A DNA stretch of 64,000 nucleotides from contig JAFZWM010000042.1 in assembly GCA_017617315.1 (NCBI GenBank), positions 1-64,000 of the forward strand, in the 5' to 3' direction. Positions within the stretch are counted from its first letter, which is position 1; the number at the start of each line of letters is the position of its first letter. Shown here piece after piece: positions 8,955-18,500 of the stretch. A model generated the notes under the pieces. The model worked only from the letters and a program-made list of their open reading frames with translations. It was not told where the DNA came from and searched no databases. The stretch comes from Bacteroidaceae bacterium. GTDB lineage: Bacteria; Bacteroidota; Bacteroidia; Bacteroidales; Bacteroidaceae. The translations under genes and the position numbers were made by a program.

Positions 8955-9064
8955 TGGGTAGGTACGTCCAAGGTACGTCCAAGGAACGTCCAAGGTACAT
9001 CCAAGGTACATCTAAGGTACATCCAGGGTATATCCAAGCAAGCCGGAAGGTATGGGGAAGAACT
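8955..9064 (+). repeat. 11-nt degenerate tandem repeat, array 2
   Basis: Ten units of 11 nt with no indels. The core is GTCCAAGGTAC or ATCCAAGGTAC, and the last units are more diverged (ATCCAAGCAAG, CCGGAAGGTAT, GGGGAAGAACT). It shares the NNNNAAGGTAC pattern and strand with the arrays at 221-319 and 60850-61025. Array 3 also contains AAGCAAGCCG at its right end. Confidence 0.8.
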
Positions 9065-9160
9065 AACTTATAAAGGCTAATGGTTGAGAATCGTAATAGG
9101 ATAACTCTTAACTGGAAATTGACAATGTAGCAATTGTGGTTAGTAAGAAGCCCATGATAA

Positions 9161-9224
9161 GCCGAATTTGCCGCTCGACCTATGGTCGCTTGCTACTGAA
9201 AGGACGCAAGAATTTCCACCACTG
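9161..9224 (-). repeat. 64-nt hairpin repeat, copy B
   Basis: Inverted copy of 151-214, with the same CTTGC/GCAAG stem and a conserved second hairpin at 9176-9188 (CGACC-TAT-GGTCG read on the plus strand). It lies about 100 nt from array 2 in the 870-nt gap between the PL11 gene and the 9431-11539 gene. The rest of that gap (about 9225-9350) holds nothing I recognise. Confidence 0.75.
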
Positions 9225-9350
9225 AAAAATCATCATGCTATATTGACTCCAGTTCAATTGCGACCGCAGTGTGTTCGCAATTGGATATGTTCTATAAAAC
9301 TGACGGCTTTGCTCCATTGTTGTTTTGCTGTCATTGTAACAAAAAGCAAC

Positions 9351-9386
9351 AAAAAAAGCCCTGCGGCTTTTGCGATCCGCAGGGCT
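9351..9386 (-). terminator. Intrinsic terminator after the glycan-binding protein gene
   Basis: AGCCCTGCGG (9357-9366) pairs perfectly over 10 bp with CCGCAGGGCT (9377-9386). On the minus strand it is followed by seven T (9357 down to 9351). It lies 45 nt after the stop of the 9431-11539 gene and closes the SusCD transcript. Confidence 0.9.
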
Positions 9387-9430
9387 AATATTAACATTGA
9401 AAACTTAGTTCAATTCTTGCTATGTTAAGA

Positions 9431-11539
9431 TTACTTAGCCAAGAACTTCTTACCGTTCTGGATGTAAATCTTACCAGCCTCAGTTGTAGAAACCTTAACA
9501 CCACCGATTGTGTAGATTGGTGCGTTAGCATCCTCAACAACTGCCTTTGGAGCAGCAACCTCTGTTGCCTGAGGAACGAAGCCCTTGTAAACAAATACAC
9601 GTGCACTCTTGATTGCAGTATCGAAACGATACAATGTGTAAGTTGTAACATCAGTCTTTACAATATCAACAGTATGACAGTCAGGCTGCTTGTCGTAACG
9701 GTCGTATGAACCAACCTTTGAAATCTCAATAAAGTTTGGTTTTGTTGCATCATCTGTTACATAAGCAGGGTCAAATGTAATCTCACAATTGTTGTAAGAA
9801 GTTGTATTTACAACAACACCCTCCTCAGAAAGGATACCAATGTTTGCACGAGAAGTACTTGGAATCAAAGGAAGAAGTTCCTTAGCATAGTTCTCGCCAG
9901 CCTCGTCGTTAGTTAAAGTATAGAACCAGATGTATGCATTTACATCTTCTATTGCAGTAAACACCTTACTTGGAGCCTTCCACCAGTCAGCAACACCATC
10001 AGTTCCATCTGTATAATTCTTTGGATGCTCGTTCATCCAACGACCGCCCCAGTGAGATGTATTTGTATCGGCAACAACACCCTCTGTACTCTTTTCAAAT
10101 GCAGGATTTGCAGAAAGCTGAGCCTCAGTCCACTCATGATACTGTACATCCTTAGCAATAGTGTACTCAACGTCGTTTGTAAGAACAACCTCATTTGCAT
10201 CGTAGTAGTAAACGCCCTCAACAGGGATTGAAGTTACCTTGATAGTTGCAGTACCTGCCTTTGACAAAGAAATAGATGTACTTGAACCAGTGTATGAGCC
10301 AGTCTCAGATGTGCCATCGTTATACTTGATTGTCCATGAAAGTGCAACGGCTGGTGAAAGAAGAACAGAAGCATTATCAACAGAAACATTGAATGTCTTG
10401 CCAAATCCTTCCTCTACAGATGTAATGCTATATGTTGGTGCAGGAAGCTGAATCTTACCACACTCTACAGGAGTTGTGATGACATCAGACTTAGCTTCAC
10501 CCTTTGTAGTGTATGCTACAAGGTCGCCAGACTGAGTTACTACAACCTGAATAGAACCTGAAACATTTGTAACCTCGTTGTAAGCAGACCAGTAATCGAT
10601 TACCTGCTCCTCACCACCAGGAAGTGTGTAGTGAAGTTCTTCGCCATCGCTGAAGTTGATGTTGTAAACACGGTCGTTACCACGAACCTCAGAAAGAACC
10701 ACTGTAGGATTTGCTGCAACATCGCCTTCAACCTCATGAGAAATCTTGATGTCGGCAAAATCAAGGATACCCTGATAACGAGCCTGATATGTAATCAAAC
10801 CACCAGCACGGTTGTCTACACCTTCTGGCAATGTGCGTGAGCCAGAACGCAAAGGAGCTTCCTCACCGTAAGGGGTAATTGTATAGTCAACCTTCTGTCC
10901 AGACACAGTAAGATTAACTACATACCACTGTGAAGCAGACAAGTTGATAGAGTCTGGAGCTGTAATTGCACCAACATTCTGGTCTACATTAACATTAAAA
11001 TAACATGTACCAGTTGCAGATGTAGCATAACCGCCATCACCAGCAGCTGAACCAGAAGCACACTGAGTCAGTTTGAACAAATAAGCAGCACCTTCAACAG
11101 GAGCTTCTGCTGTTGCATTTGCATTAATAAGCTCGGCAGTTGATCCCCAATAACTACCCAAGCCCAAACCAGTAGCAGGAACATTCCAGATAGCGATTTC
11201 GTTATTTCGCTGTGCTGCATTGCTACTATTATTTCCAAACTGGGCATAATTGAACATGAAAGAAAGAGTATAATCCTTTCCTGCTGCCAACTCATTGCCA
11301 TAAACATCGCCCCAGAAAGAGTTGTAACGAGTACCGTTATTCTGTCCCAAAGTTAACTGCAAATAGTTCAACTCCTGTGTTTGAACAACAGACATCTCAA
11401 CTTTACCTGCACGGCTGTTTTCCCACGCTTCTAATGCTTTGTTTTTGTCCTGGAAATTCTGCTGATAGATAACCTTATTATCAGCGCTCGCACCTAAGGC
11501 CATAAAAAGACCAAGGACCAATAATGTAAACTTTCTCAT
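9431..11539 (-). CDS. Secreted probable surface glycan-binding protein (SusE/F position)
   Basis: A 702-residue protein with a signal peptide at about 1-19 and no lipobox. I do not recognise a named family. The first 260 residues or so look like a jelly-roll, laminin-G-like domain (YLQLTLG, DYTLSFMFNY, WYVVNLTVSGQKVDYTI, GILDFADIKIS). Middle segments have the look of Ig-like or chitobiase-like domains (SYTGSSTSISLSKAGTATIK). The C-terminus (YTIGGVKVSTTEAGKIYIQN, then GKKFLAK) matches the sorting-like tails of the PL11 and GH43 proteins. It is the first gene after SusD2, where surface glycan-binding proteins usually sit, but lacks the lipid anchor typical of SusE/F. A terminator-like hairpin separates it from susD2. 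Glycan binding is inferred from position; a lyase or hydrolase role cannot be excluded. Confidence 0.6.
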   Translation of the reverse strand: MRKFTLLVLGLFMALGASADNKVIYQQNFQDKNKALEAWENSRAGKVEMSVVQTQELNYLQLTLGQNNGTRYNSFWGDVYGNELAAGKDYTLSFMFNYAQFGNNSSNAAQRNNEIAIWNVPATGLGLGSYWGSTAELINANATAEAPVEGAAYLFKLTQCASGSAAGDGGYATSATGTCYFNVNVDQNVGAITAPDSINLSASQWYVVNLTVSGQKVDYTITPYGEEAPLRSGSRTLPEGVDNRAGGLITYQARYQGILDFADIKISHEVEGDVAANPTVVLSEVRGNDRVYNINFSDGEELHYTLPGGEEQVIDYWSAYNEVTNVSGSIQVVVTQSGDLVAYTTKGEAKSDVITTPVECGKIQLPAPTYSITSVEEGFGKTFNVSVDNASVLLSPAVALSWTIKYNDGTSETGSYTGSSTSISLSKAGTATIKVTSIPVEGVYYYDANEVVLTNDVEYTIAKDVQYHEWTEAQLSANPAFEKSTEGVVADTNTSHWGGRWMNEHPKNYTDGTDGVADWWKAPSKVFTAIEDVNAYIWFYTLTNDEAGENYAKELLPLIPSTSRANIGILSEEGVVVNTTSYNNCEITFDPAYVTDDATKPNFIEISKVGSYDRYDKQPDCHTVDIVKTDVTTYTLYRFDTAIKSARVFVYKGFVPQATEVAAPKAVVEDANAPIYTIGGVKVSTTEAGKIYIQNGKKFLAK

Positions 11540-11584
11540 GATTGTAAAAGTTTAAAAGTTAATAATATTTAGTATATATTAAAA

Positions 11585-11628
11585 CTTTTGGGCTACACCC
11601 TTTTTTGTGTGCAGTGTAGCCACAAAAG
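11585..11628 (-). terminator. Long hairpin (attenuator or terminator) after susD2
   Basis: CTTTTG-GGCTACAC (11585-11598) pairs with GTGTAGCC-A-CAAAAG (11614-11628), giving 14 bp with a single bulged A. On the minus strand it is followed by TTTTAAT. It begins 19 nt after the susD2 stop and 46 nt before the next ATG, with no TAnnTTTG box between, so it probably tunes read-through into the 9431-11539 gene or protects the susCD mRNA 3' end. Confidence 0.7.
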
Positions 11629-11646
11629 CATAATTTTATTGTTTTA

Positions 11647-13401
11647 TCACCAGCCCGGATTCTGTGTCAAAGCACCACCCGACTTAGAAATCTCGGTCTG
11701 AGAAATTGGGAACAAGTTCCACTTCTCCTGCCACTTACCATCACCACGCGTAATAGCACGCTTAGCATACGAATAAGAGCCATCCTCGTTAAGGGTTATA
11801 TCCATGGCATGAATATTCAGGAACTTTGTTGCCTCTTCTGTATCTTTCCAACGACGCACATCGTAGAAACGATGTCCCTCGAAGGCAAGTTCAACCTGAC
11901 GTTCCTTCTTGTATCTTGCCCAGAATTCATCGTTTGTCATATTCCTTGGAAACTCAGGCAAGCCTGCACGGACACGAGTTTTGCTTGCATATGTGCGTGC
12001 TGCAACATCAAACTCATCGGTTACAGCATCAGCCGCATTTTCCTTGCCCTGTGCCTTGAAATACTGGAACAGACATTCTGCATAGTTAAGATATGCACCA
12101 CCAAGACGATATACAATCCAAGGGTGATAAGTTGCAGCCGTTGTGTAACCAGAGCGAAGAATACAAGAAGCATATACAAACTTTTTCAAGTAATAACTTG
12201 TTGGTGTATAGTAACTTGTTCCTGAGCCTGAGCCATGAGCACCACCTATGTAAGTCTGCAAAGCACTGTACGAAGTGTTTACAATATCATTTGGCCAAAC
12301 ATCGCCATTGCATGCTACAGTCATAGACAAACGCGAATCACGGTTTGCGTATGGATTCTGTGGGTCATACAAAGGACTCTCATCTATAGGAAGACCGTCG
12401 GTACAATCGTATGCATCAACCAGATCCTGTGTAGGACAATTACCACCCTTACCGCTTGAATAGCCTACTGGCAGATTATAAGTCTCGAACGATGTAGATG
12501 CAGCCACACGACGTGTAAACAGGTTCTCCTTGTAGAAATCAGCATCAGAATAATAAGTATCGCTCCACAAAGTGCTGTACTTAGGACAAAGAGTCTTACC
12601 CTCAGCCTTGCACTCTTCCATCAACTCCTTGTATGCCAAGCACGCTTTGTGCCACAAATTTACATCATTATTTGGATTAAACAAAGGAGATGCGTGATAC
12701 ATTGCAGCCTGAGCCTTTATAGCCAGCACAGCAATCTTGTTTATTCTACCCGTTTCAGGAGAATTGATAGACATATCACCTATATCAGTATAATCAACGA
12801 TAATCTTGTCCTTTATGTCATCGCACTCGCTTTCGATGAAGTTAAAAATCTCATTTGCTGAGGTTCTTGGCAAGGCTGTTTCTTCTGTACCTGTAGCATT
12901 GTGCTCCTTGAATGGAATATCTCCATACTGGCGCACCAAAGTGAAATAATAATATGCTCTAAGCGCACGACATTCGTATTGGTAATTGTTATACTGGAAC
13001 ATACGCTTAACATAACCGTCATTCAGCTTCAGTTCATCAAAAGTCAAACCAGTCCAGTTATCAAGAAACTCATTACAATATGTAATTCCTTCCCAAGCCG
13101 AAGTCCAAATATCTGCTCTCGGATTTGCTGGACTCCATGCACCGTTCAAGAAATCTTCAACAGCATTGCCCGAAGTACTGAAAACAGACTCATCTGTTGC
13201 ACTTGAATGCATAGCACCACCGAAATTTCCAAAATCAGCGTCAAGGTCGTTATATATTTTTGACATAAAGCCGCCAACATAAGAGAAGTTTCCTTCAATG
13301 AACTCCTTGTCGTTTACAACATACTCCTTGTAATCCATATCACCACAAGCAGCAAGCGTAAGCGATGCCAATGCAACTGTATATATATTCTTTAATTTCA
13401 T
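11647..13401 (-). CDS. SusD/RagB-like outer-membrane lipoprotein (SusD2)
   Basis: A 584-residue starch-binding-outer-membrane-lipoprotein homologue that would form the lid of the SusC2 transporter and capture oligosaccharides at the surface. The chosen ATG (13401) places a lipobox LTLAAC with lipidated Cys19; a reading frame extends 13 codons upstream into the 3' end of susC2 but starts at a non-ATG codon. SusD hallmarks include the helical TPR-like scaffold, YYFTLVRQYGDIPF, the QVELAFEGHRFYDVRRW motif, and the C-terminal PISQTEI...NPGW ending typical of the family. It starts 19 nt after susC2, so the two are co-transcribed. The likely cargo is pectic oligosaccharide, by context only. Confidence 0.93.
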   Translation of the reverse strand: MKLKNIYTVALASLTLAACGDMDYKEYVVNDKEFIEGNFSYVGGFMSKIYNDLDADFGNFGGAMHSSATDESVFSTSGNAVEDFLNGAWSPANPRADIWTSAWEGITYCNEFLDNWTGLTFDELKLNDGYVKRMFQYNNYQYECRALRAYYYFTLVRQYGDIPFKEHNATGTEETALPRTSANEIFNFIESECDDIKDKIIVDYTDIGDMSINSPETGRINKIAVLAIKAQAAMYHASPLFNPNNDVNLWHKACLAYKELMEECKAEGKTLCPKYSTLWSDTYYSDADFYKENLFTRRVAASTSFETYNLPVGYSSGKGGNCPTQDLVDAYDCTDGLPIDESPLYDPQNPYANRDSRLSMTVACNGDVWPNDIVNTSYSALQTYIGGAHGSGSGTSYYTPTSYYLKKFVYASCILRSGYTTAATYHPWIVYRLGGAYLNYAECLFQYFKAQGKENAADAVTDEFDVAARTYASKTRVRAGLPEFPRNMTNDEFWARYKKERQVELAFEGHRFYDVRRWKDTEEATKFLNIHAMDITLNEDGSYSYAKRAITRGDGKWQEKWNLFPISQTEISKSGGALTQNPGW

Positions 13402-13420
13402 ATCCTTACATTTGAAAAAG

Positions 13421-16249
13421 TTAGAAAGTAAGAGCAGCACCCAACTGCAAGCTGCGAGTCAGTGGCTGTGTTGCTCCATAGCCCTCAGGGTCGAACTTGC
13501 CGAACAAATCCATTGAGAACAAGTCAACACCACGACCATAAATCTTAACGTTGCTGATAAATCCGCTCTTCTTGACAAGGTTTTCTGGAAGATAATAGTA
13601 AACCTCCAGACTACGGAGTTTGCAGAATGAGCGGCTGAATACATTAAGAGTACTTGTTACATCGTTGTTTGGATTTGAAGAAGTGCTCAAACGTGGGAAC
13701 AAGCAATATTCGCCCTGATTTTCAACAGTCCAACGGTTATCATAATAATACTGCGAAACTGTATTTGAACCAACGGCAGTACGGAACATTCCGTTTGTAT
13801 TCATAACACCTGTATAGTTCATTGCACCCTGGAACTGTGCATCAAAACCGATTTTCTTATACTCCATACCAATATGGAAAGTATAGTAAACTTCAGGACA
13901 ATAAATATTGTAACCTATAGTCTGACGATCGTTGGTATCAATAACATCGTCACCGTTTACATCAGAATAACGAACATCACCAGGACGAACAGTTCCAAGA
14001 TTATGTACAGGATATCCAAGTGTCTTGCACTCATCCGAAGAAACAACGCCATCACCGTTTATATCATCTGAAGACTTAAAGAAACCTACGGCTCTGTAAC
14101 CAAACAACTGGTTTACTGGCAAGCCAGTTGAGACAAGGTTATCATAAACCTGTGGTGTCTCGCCCTGCTCCTTAACCTTATTCTTGTTAATAGTTAAAGA
14201 TGTTCCAAGAGTGAAAGACAAACCATTTGTAAACTGCTTCTGAAAGTCAACAGACATCTCAAAGCCCTGGCTGTTTACTACACCAATATTTTCGTATGGA
14301 GTTGTGAAACCAAACACCGATGTATATGAACCTGATGTTGAGCACCAAATATCATAGCGATGCTGATAGTAATAATCGAGGCTGATATTTACACAACCGC
14401 CAAACGTAGCATCAACACCAAAGTTGTACTTCATAGACTTTTCACGACTTGGATTTAAAGAAGCTGTCTGTGAAAGGTTTGTCTGTGTAAACTCACCACC
14501 CATTGTTGAATAATAGTTGTAAGTTCCTCCAGAGATTGTATAAGAATTAGTGTTGTAAGCCCAAATATCATCTCCTGGAAGCAAGTCGAGTTGCTGCAAA
14601 CCTGCAGAAGCACGAACCTTCAAGAAGTCAATACCTTCAACATCCTTTAGGAAATCTTCTTTGTGCAAGTTCCACGATGCAGCCACGGTTGGAGAGAAAG
14701 CCCACTTTGTGCCTTTAGCCAAGCGCGAACTGCCTGAATACATAAGGGTTACATCAGCCATATACTTATCGGCATAGCCATAATGAGCAAACAACGAGTA
14801 ATTGTTACGGTAAACTGTAGTATTCGTACCAGTCATATCGTTGAACTCGTAATCCCACTTCAACTGTCCGTAAACACTATGCTTGCCAAATGTCTGGTCG
14901 TAGTGTACATCAGCATCCAAAGAGCATCTTCTTACCCAAGAACTACTGCCATGACCTGTACCCAACTCAGAATCAGAACCGTCAACAGAAAGTGTTCCGT
15001 TTTTATAATATCCGTAACGATAAGTCTTTGAGTAATCCTCATACAACATTGAATGGGTATCATATCCCATACCGATGTTAAAGCCAAGTCCTTCAGTTAT
15101 TGAAGACAAATCCTGCTCCAACGACATATTTGCATAAAGAGCACGATTCTGCGTCTTATAATATGCTGCGGCACAACTCTGAGCTACAGGATTTTTGGTT
15201 GTATAAGTACCATCACCACCCCAAATACCATCGGCAGCCTTTATTGGAAAGGCATTCGCAGGAACAGTATATATCATACTCCAAAGATCGGCCTGAGCAC
15301 CCGGCTGTGAAGATTCAGTAAGCACAGCAAGAATATTGGTATGCAACTTTGTCTTTGGTCTGATATCCATATCCATATTCGAACGCAAAGTAAAACGTGT
15401 ATACTTGTTCTGAGTAGAGTACTCATCGTTCAAATTGGTATTCTTGATAAAGCCCTTGTCTGTTACCAAAGCAGCCATTGTATAATAGCGGAAGTTACGC
15501 GTACCACCCTTGAACTCAACATTGAATTTGTTAGTATGAGCAACGTCACGGAATGTCTCATCAACCCAATTTACATTCGGATAGTTCAAGGCATCAGTTC
15601 CGTTTTTATACGCCTGAATAGCAGCATCGCTATAAAGCGGTGCCAAACCTTCAAAACTTCTCGCCTCGTTCACGGCACTTGCATATGTTGCAGCATCCAA
15701 GAACTTTGGTTTGTTAACAAAATAACTAAAGTCGTGATCATAAGAGAAACGGACAGACTTACTATCATACTCTCCACGCTTTGTAGTTATAAGTATAGCA
15801 CCGTTTGCACCCTTATAACCATAAAGGGCTGTTGCCGCTGCATCCTTCAATATTGTTACCGATTCAACTTCCTGAGCATCAACATCCTCAATTGAACGTT
15901 CTATTCCATCAACAAGAATCAAAGCTGTTGAATTAGTCAAACTCTGAAGTCCACGGATATAAAATGTTGGATTGGATGTATCATATCTGCCTGAACCCTG
16001 AAGAGATGTCAGGCCAGTGCCCTGTCCAATAATGTCATTACCAATATTTCGTGCTCCTCGATGTGATACATCCTTGTTTGTGATGATGCTCACCGAAGCT
16101 GATGACTGCTCGCGTGAGAACTTCTTAAATGTACCCACATTCACAGTCTGATTCTTATATGCAACAGAATCTATGATGTCCCACTGGGCTGCTGCAGGCA
16201 AACTTATGCCAGCAAGCAACGCGAGTGTCAATATATTCTTTGTGTTCAT
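13421..16249 (-). CDS. SusC-like TonB-dependent transporter lacking the usual N-terminal domain (SusC2)
   Basis: A 942-residue TonB-linked outer-membrane barrel. After the signal peptide (about 1-22) the protein goes almost directly into the plug domain (SASVSIITNKDV, TFYIRGLQSL, ALILVDGIERSIEDVDAQEV, SVTILKDAAATALYGYKGA). The carboxypeptidase-regulatory-like domain of about 80 residues that precedes the plug in most SusC proteins, and is present in SusC1, is missing. This is not a frameshift: only 24 nt separate its ATG from the susD1 stop. The C-terminus ends in aromatic F (GAALTF) as outer-membrane barrels do. It pairs with SusD2 and probably imports a second class of rhamnogalacturonan or arabinan oligosaccharides. 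Confidence 0.93.
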   Translation of the reverse strand: MNTKNILTLALLAGISLPAAAQWDIIDSVAYKNQTVNVGTFKKFSREQSSASVSIITNKDVSHRGARNIGNDIIGQGTGLTSLQGSGRYDTSNPTFYIRGLQSLTNSTALILVDGIERSIEDVDAQEVESVTILKDAAATALYGYKGANGAILITTKRGEYDSKSVRFSYDHDFSYFVNKPKFLDAATYASAVNEARSFEGLAPLYSDAAIQAYKNGTDALNYPNVNWVDETFRDVAHTNKFNVEFKGGTRNFRYYTMAALVTDKGFIKNTNLNDEYSTQNKYTRFTLRSNMDMDIRPKTKLHTNILAVLTESSQPGAQADLWSMIYTVPANAFPIKAADGIWGGDGTYTTKNPVAQSCAAAYYKTQNRALYANMSLEQDLSSITEGLGFNIGMGYDTHSMLYEDYSKTYRYGYYKNGTLSVDGSDSELGTGHGSSSWVRRCSLDADVHYDQTFGKHSVYGQLKWDYEFNDMTGTNTTVYRNNYSLFAHYGYADKYMADVTLMYSGSSRLAKGTKWAFSPTVAASWNLHKEDFLKDVEGIDFLKVRASAGLQQLDLLPGDDIWAYNTNSYTISGGTYNYYSTMGGEFTQTNLSQTASLNPSREKSMKYNFGVDATFGGCVNISLDYYYQHRYDIWCSTSGSYTSVFGFTTPYENIGVVNSQGFEMSVDFQKQFTNGLSFTLGTSLTINKNKVKEQGETPQVYDNLVSTGLPVNQLFGYRAVGFFKSSDDINGDGVVSSDECKTLGYPVHNLGTVRPGDVRYSDVNGDDVIDTNDRQTIGYNIYCPEVYYTFHIGMEYKKIGFDAQFQGAMNYTGVMNTNGMFRTAVGSNTVSQYYYDNRWTVENQGEYCLFPRLSTSSNPNNDVTSTLNVFSRSFCKLRSLEVYYYLPENLVKKSGFISNVKIYGRGVDLFSMDLFGKFDPEGYGATQPLTRSLQLGAALTF

Positions 16250-16273
16250 TATTATCTTTATTTTTAAAGATTA

Positions 16274-18475
16274 TTACCAGCCTGGATTCTGAATTAGACC
16301 ATAACCTTTATTTATCTCACTCAATGGGAACGGAGTAAACAGCCAACGACGAATGTCATTGCTCTTAGGATCTTTGCCCCACTGCGCTCTCTTGTTCGTA
16401 AAAATATCAACGATCTTGTATGAGAAATAACGTGGCTGTGTAGAAGACATATCGGCAACACCATTTACATACTTATCACCGCCAGTCCACTGAGTATCAG
16501 TTTCAGCCCAAACGCCATTACCATCCTTCTTCAAACGATGCATCTCCAATGCATGAAGTTGCTTTGTCATCCAATCAGTTCGTTTGTAGCGAATCATGTC
16601 ATACCAGCGGATATCCTGCAAACCAAGCTCACGAACACGCTCATTAAGCAACTCTTCCATAAATTCGGTTGTCTGGTCGCCATTTTCCAAATCTATCACA
16701 GTTGTCGCAGCAGCTGCTGCAGAACGTGACTTATAAGTAGGATGCGTAGAAGCAAAGTTTTTAGCAAACGAACCAACACCAACACGATTACGAACAACAT
16801 TAATAGCATCAACTGCTGCTGAAACATCGGGATTTGATTTCATAATGAGAGCTTCTGCATAATTCAAATACATTTCATTAAGAGACAGATAAACCCAATG
16901 TGTTCCGTAACGCTGATTGTCGCCAGACGCTGTTGTACCATTACCCATATAATACTTGGTATATCCGTAGCCAGTACCAGTCATTCCAGACTGATTCTTG
17001 ATACCATCAAGAGCATCTGTACCACCATACCACAACTCCCAGATATCACCAGAAACCGCACCTGTAGTCCAATCAAGATTCTTTCTCTGACTGTTTACAA
17101 AACACTCTTCATAAAGACGTGGATCACGATTGTATGCTACATTTATAAGATACTGTGAAAGTGCAGACTGAGTACCGCTTGTAAACATACCGTTCAACGA
17201 ACGTGGATTTGAAGTTGGATTACCAGATGTCAATTTTAAATCGCCCGGAGCATCTGGCGTACCATCCTTATATGTCAAATTATATGCAGTCTGATAGTTA
17301 AACGGAGTTCCGTCGCTCCATGAGAACTTCTCTACATATTCCTGAGTAGGCCAATACAAGTTACGAGGAACACTTGAAGTGTACCAAGAGTGCCAGCAAT
17401 AACGACCTGTTGTATATGAATCGTATCCCTGAACACGAGTCATGTGAAGAATTTCCTTTGATGTATTCAGAGCATATCCCTTACGATAAGCCAGACGATA
17501 TGCAGATGCAGTCTTTGCAGTAGGCTGTGTCAATTCATAATAGCCATTTGCGTCAAGAGCATCAAAGAAAGCCTTACATGCATCGTAGAATCTATCCCAA
17601 CGCTCCTGATACTTAGAAGCATCAGTGTACATTATCAAAGGTTTTACATCCTCGCTTACGCCATCGTAGTATGGCTTACCATCCTTTGGATTAAGCAGCG
17701 GAGATGCTGCAAACTGCAATATCTTTGCCTTCAAAGCCATAGCACCAGCCTTAGTCCAACGTCCCCACATTGAAGATGGGTCGGAAGTAACCCAAGGGAA
17801 GTTAGGTTCTTTAATAGCATCGTCGAGCAAACCAACCATATACTCAACACAATCTTCAACAGAGCGGCGTGGAAATTGACCACTGGCTTCATCTGTGCCA
17901 AGAGCCTTATCTACAATAGGAAGGCCACCATATCTTTGAAAAGCATCCCAAAACTTGGCTGCAATCAAGCACTTACACTCAGCCTTCAATCGTGCTCTCT
18001 CGTCGTTCTCAAATCCCGGAACATTGTCAATTTTCTCAAGGAACTTGTTTCCAGCACGAATACTCTCCCATGTCGACTCTTTTGTAAAAGAATAAAGAGG
18101 ACCATCCAATCCGTCATCACGAGATGTTGAAGATGTCAACTGGTTGTTATAATACTGTCCGTAAATAGCCGAAGCCTCCCAACCCATATGCCAGCAATCA
18201 GTCAAGGCGTCACACTTTCCTGCGTATGGGTTATAATGATGACGTAACTTCGAATTGTTAACAAAAGGCAATCCGTAATACTGGTATGAATATATGGCAA
18301 CGAGGAACTGACGTGTATATTCGGCATTATTAAAGACAGTATCTTCTGTAATCTCTGCCTGTGTCGGTTCGTCCAAAGCCGCATCACCAAATGCTACTTC
18401 ATCGGTACAAGCTGTTAATGACTGCCCAAGAATAGCAATTGTGACAAAACCGTATATTAATTTATTTAGTTTCAT
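16274..18475 (-). CDS. SusD/RagB-like outer-membrane lipoprotein (SusD1)
   Basis: A 733-residue SusD homologue, longer than the usual 500-600. The chosen ATG at 18475 gives a lipobox QSLTAC with lipidated Cys23. Family features are RARLKAECKCLIAAKFWDAF, the RRSVEDCVEYM helix, TEFMEELLNERVRELGLQDI with RWYDMIRYKR, and the C-terminal PLSEINKGYGLIQNPGW. It would cap the SusC1 barrel and bind ligand at the cell surface. It starts 25 nt after susC1 and ends 24 nt before susC2, so susC1-susD1-susC2-susD2 is one transcription unit. The extra length lies in the loop-rich centre (about 330-560), where glycan-binding loops of SusD proteins usually sit. Confidence 0.93.
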   Translation of the reverse strand: MKLNKLIYGFVTIAILGQSLTACTDEVAFGDAALDEPTQAEITEDTVFNNAEYTRQFLVAIYSYQYYGLPFVNNSKLRHHYNPYAGKCDALTDCWHMGWEASAIYGQYYNNQLTSSTSRDDGLDGPLYSFTKESTWESIRAGNKFLEKIDNVPGFENDERARLKAECKCLIAAKFWDAFQRYGGLPIVDKALGTDEASGQFPRRSVEDCVEYMVGLLDDAIKEPNFPWVTSDPSSMWGRWTKAGAMALKAKILQFAASPLLNPKDGKPYYDGVSEDVKPLIMYTDASKYQERWDRFYDACKAFFDALDANGYYELTQPTAKTASAYRLAYRKGYALNTSKEILHMTRVQGYDSYTTGRYCWHSWYTSSVPRNLYWPTQEYVEKFSWSDGTPFNYQTAYNLTYKDGTPDAPGDLKLTSGNPTSNPRSLNGMFTSGTQSALSQYLINVAYNRDPRLYEECFVNSQRKNLDWTTGAVSGDIWELWYGGTDALDGIKNQSGMTGTGYGYTKYYMGNGTTASGDNQRYGTHWVYLSLNEMYLNYAEALIMKSNPDVSAAVDAINVVRNRVGVGSFAKNFASTHPTYKSRSAAAAATTVIDLENGDQTTEFMEELLNERVRELGLQDIRWYDMIRYKRTDWMTKQLHALEMHRLKKDGNGVWAETDTQWTGGDKYVNGVADMSSTQPRYFSYKIVDIFTNKRAQWGKDPKSNDIRRWLFTPFPLSEINKGYGLIQNPGW

Positions 18476-18500
18476 TTTTTTCTCTTTTAAATACAATCCA

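Noticed and set aside
8651-9011. Two short minus-strand frames in the repeat island
   Set aside because: Their residues simply translate the AATTGAAAATTG and 11-nt repeats in shifting frames; the repeat periods are not multiples of three.
8955-9064. Possible CRISPR array
   Set aside because: Units are 11 nt with no spacers, and no cas genes are present.
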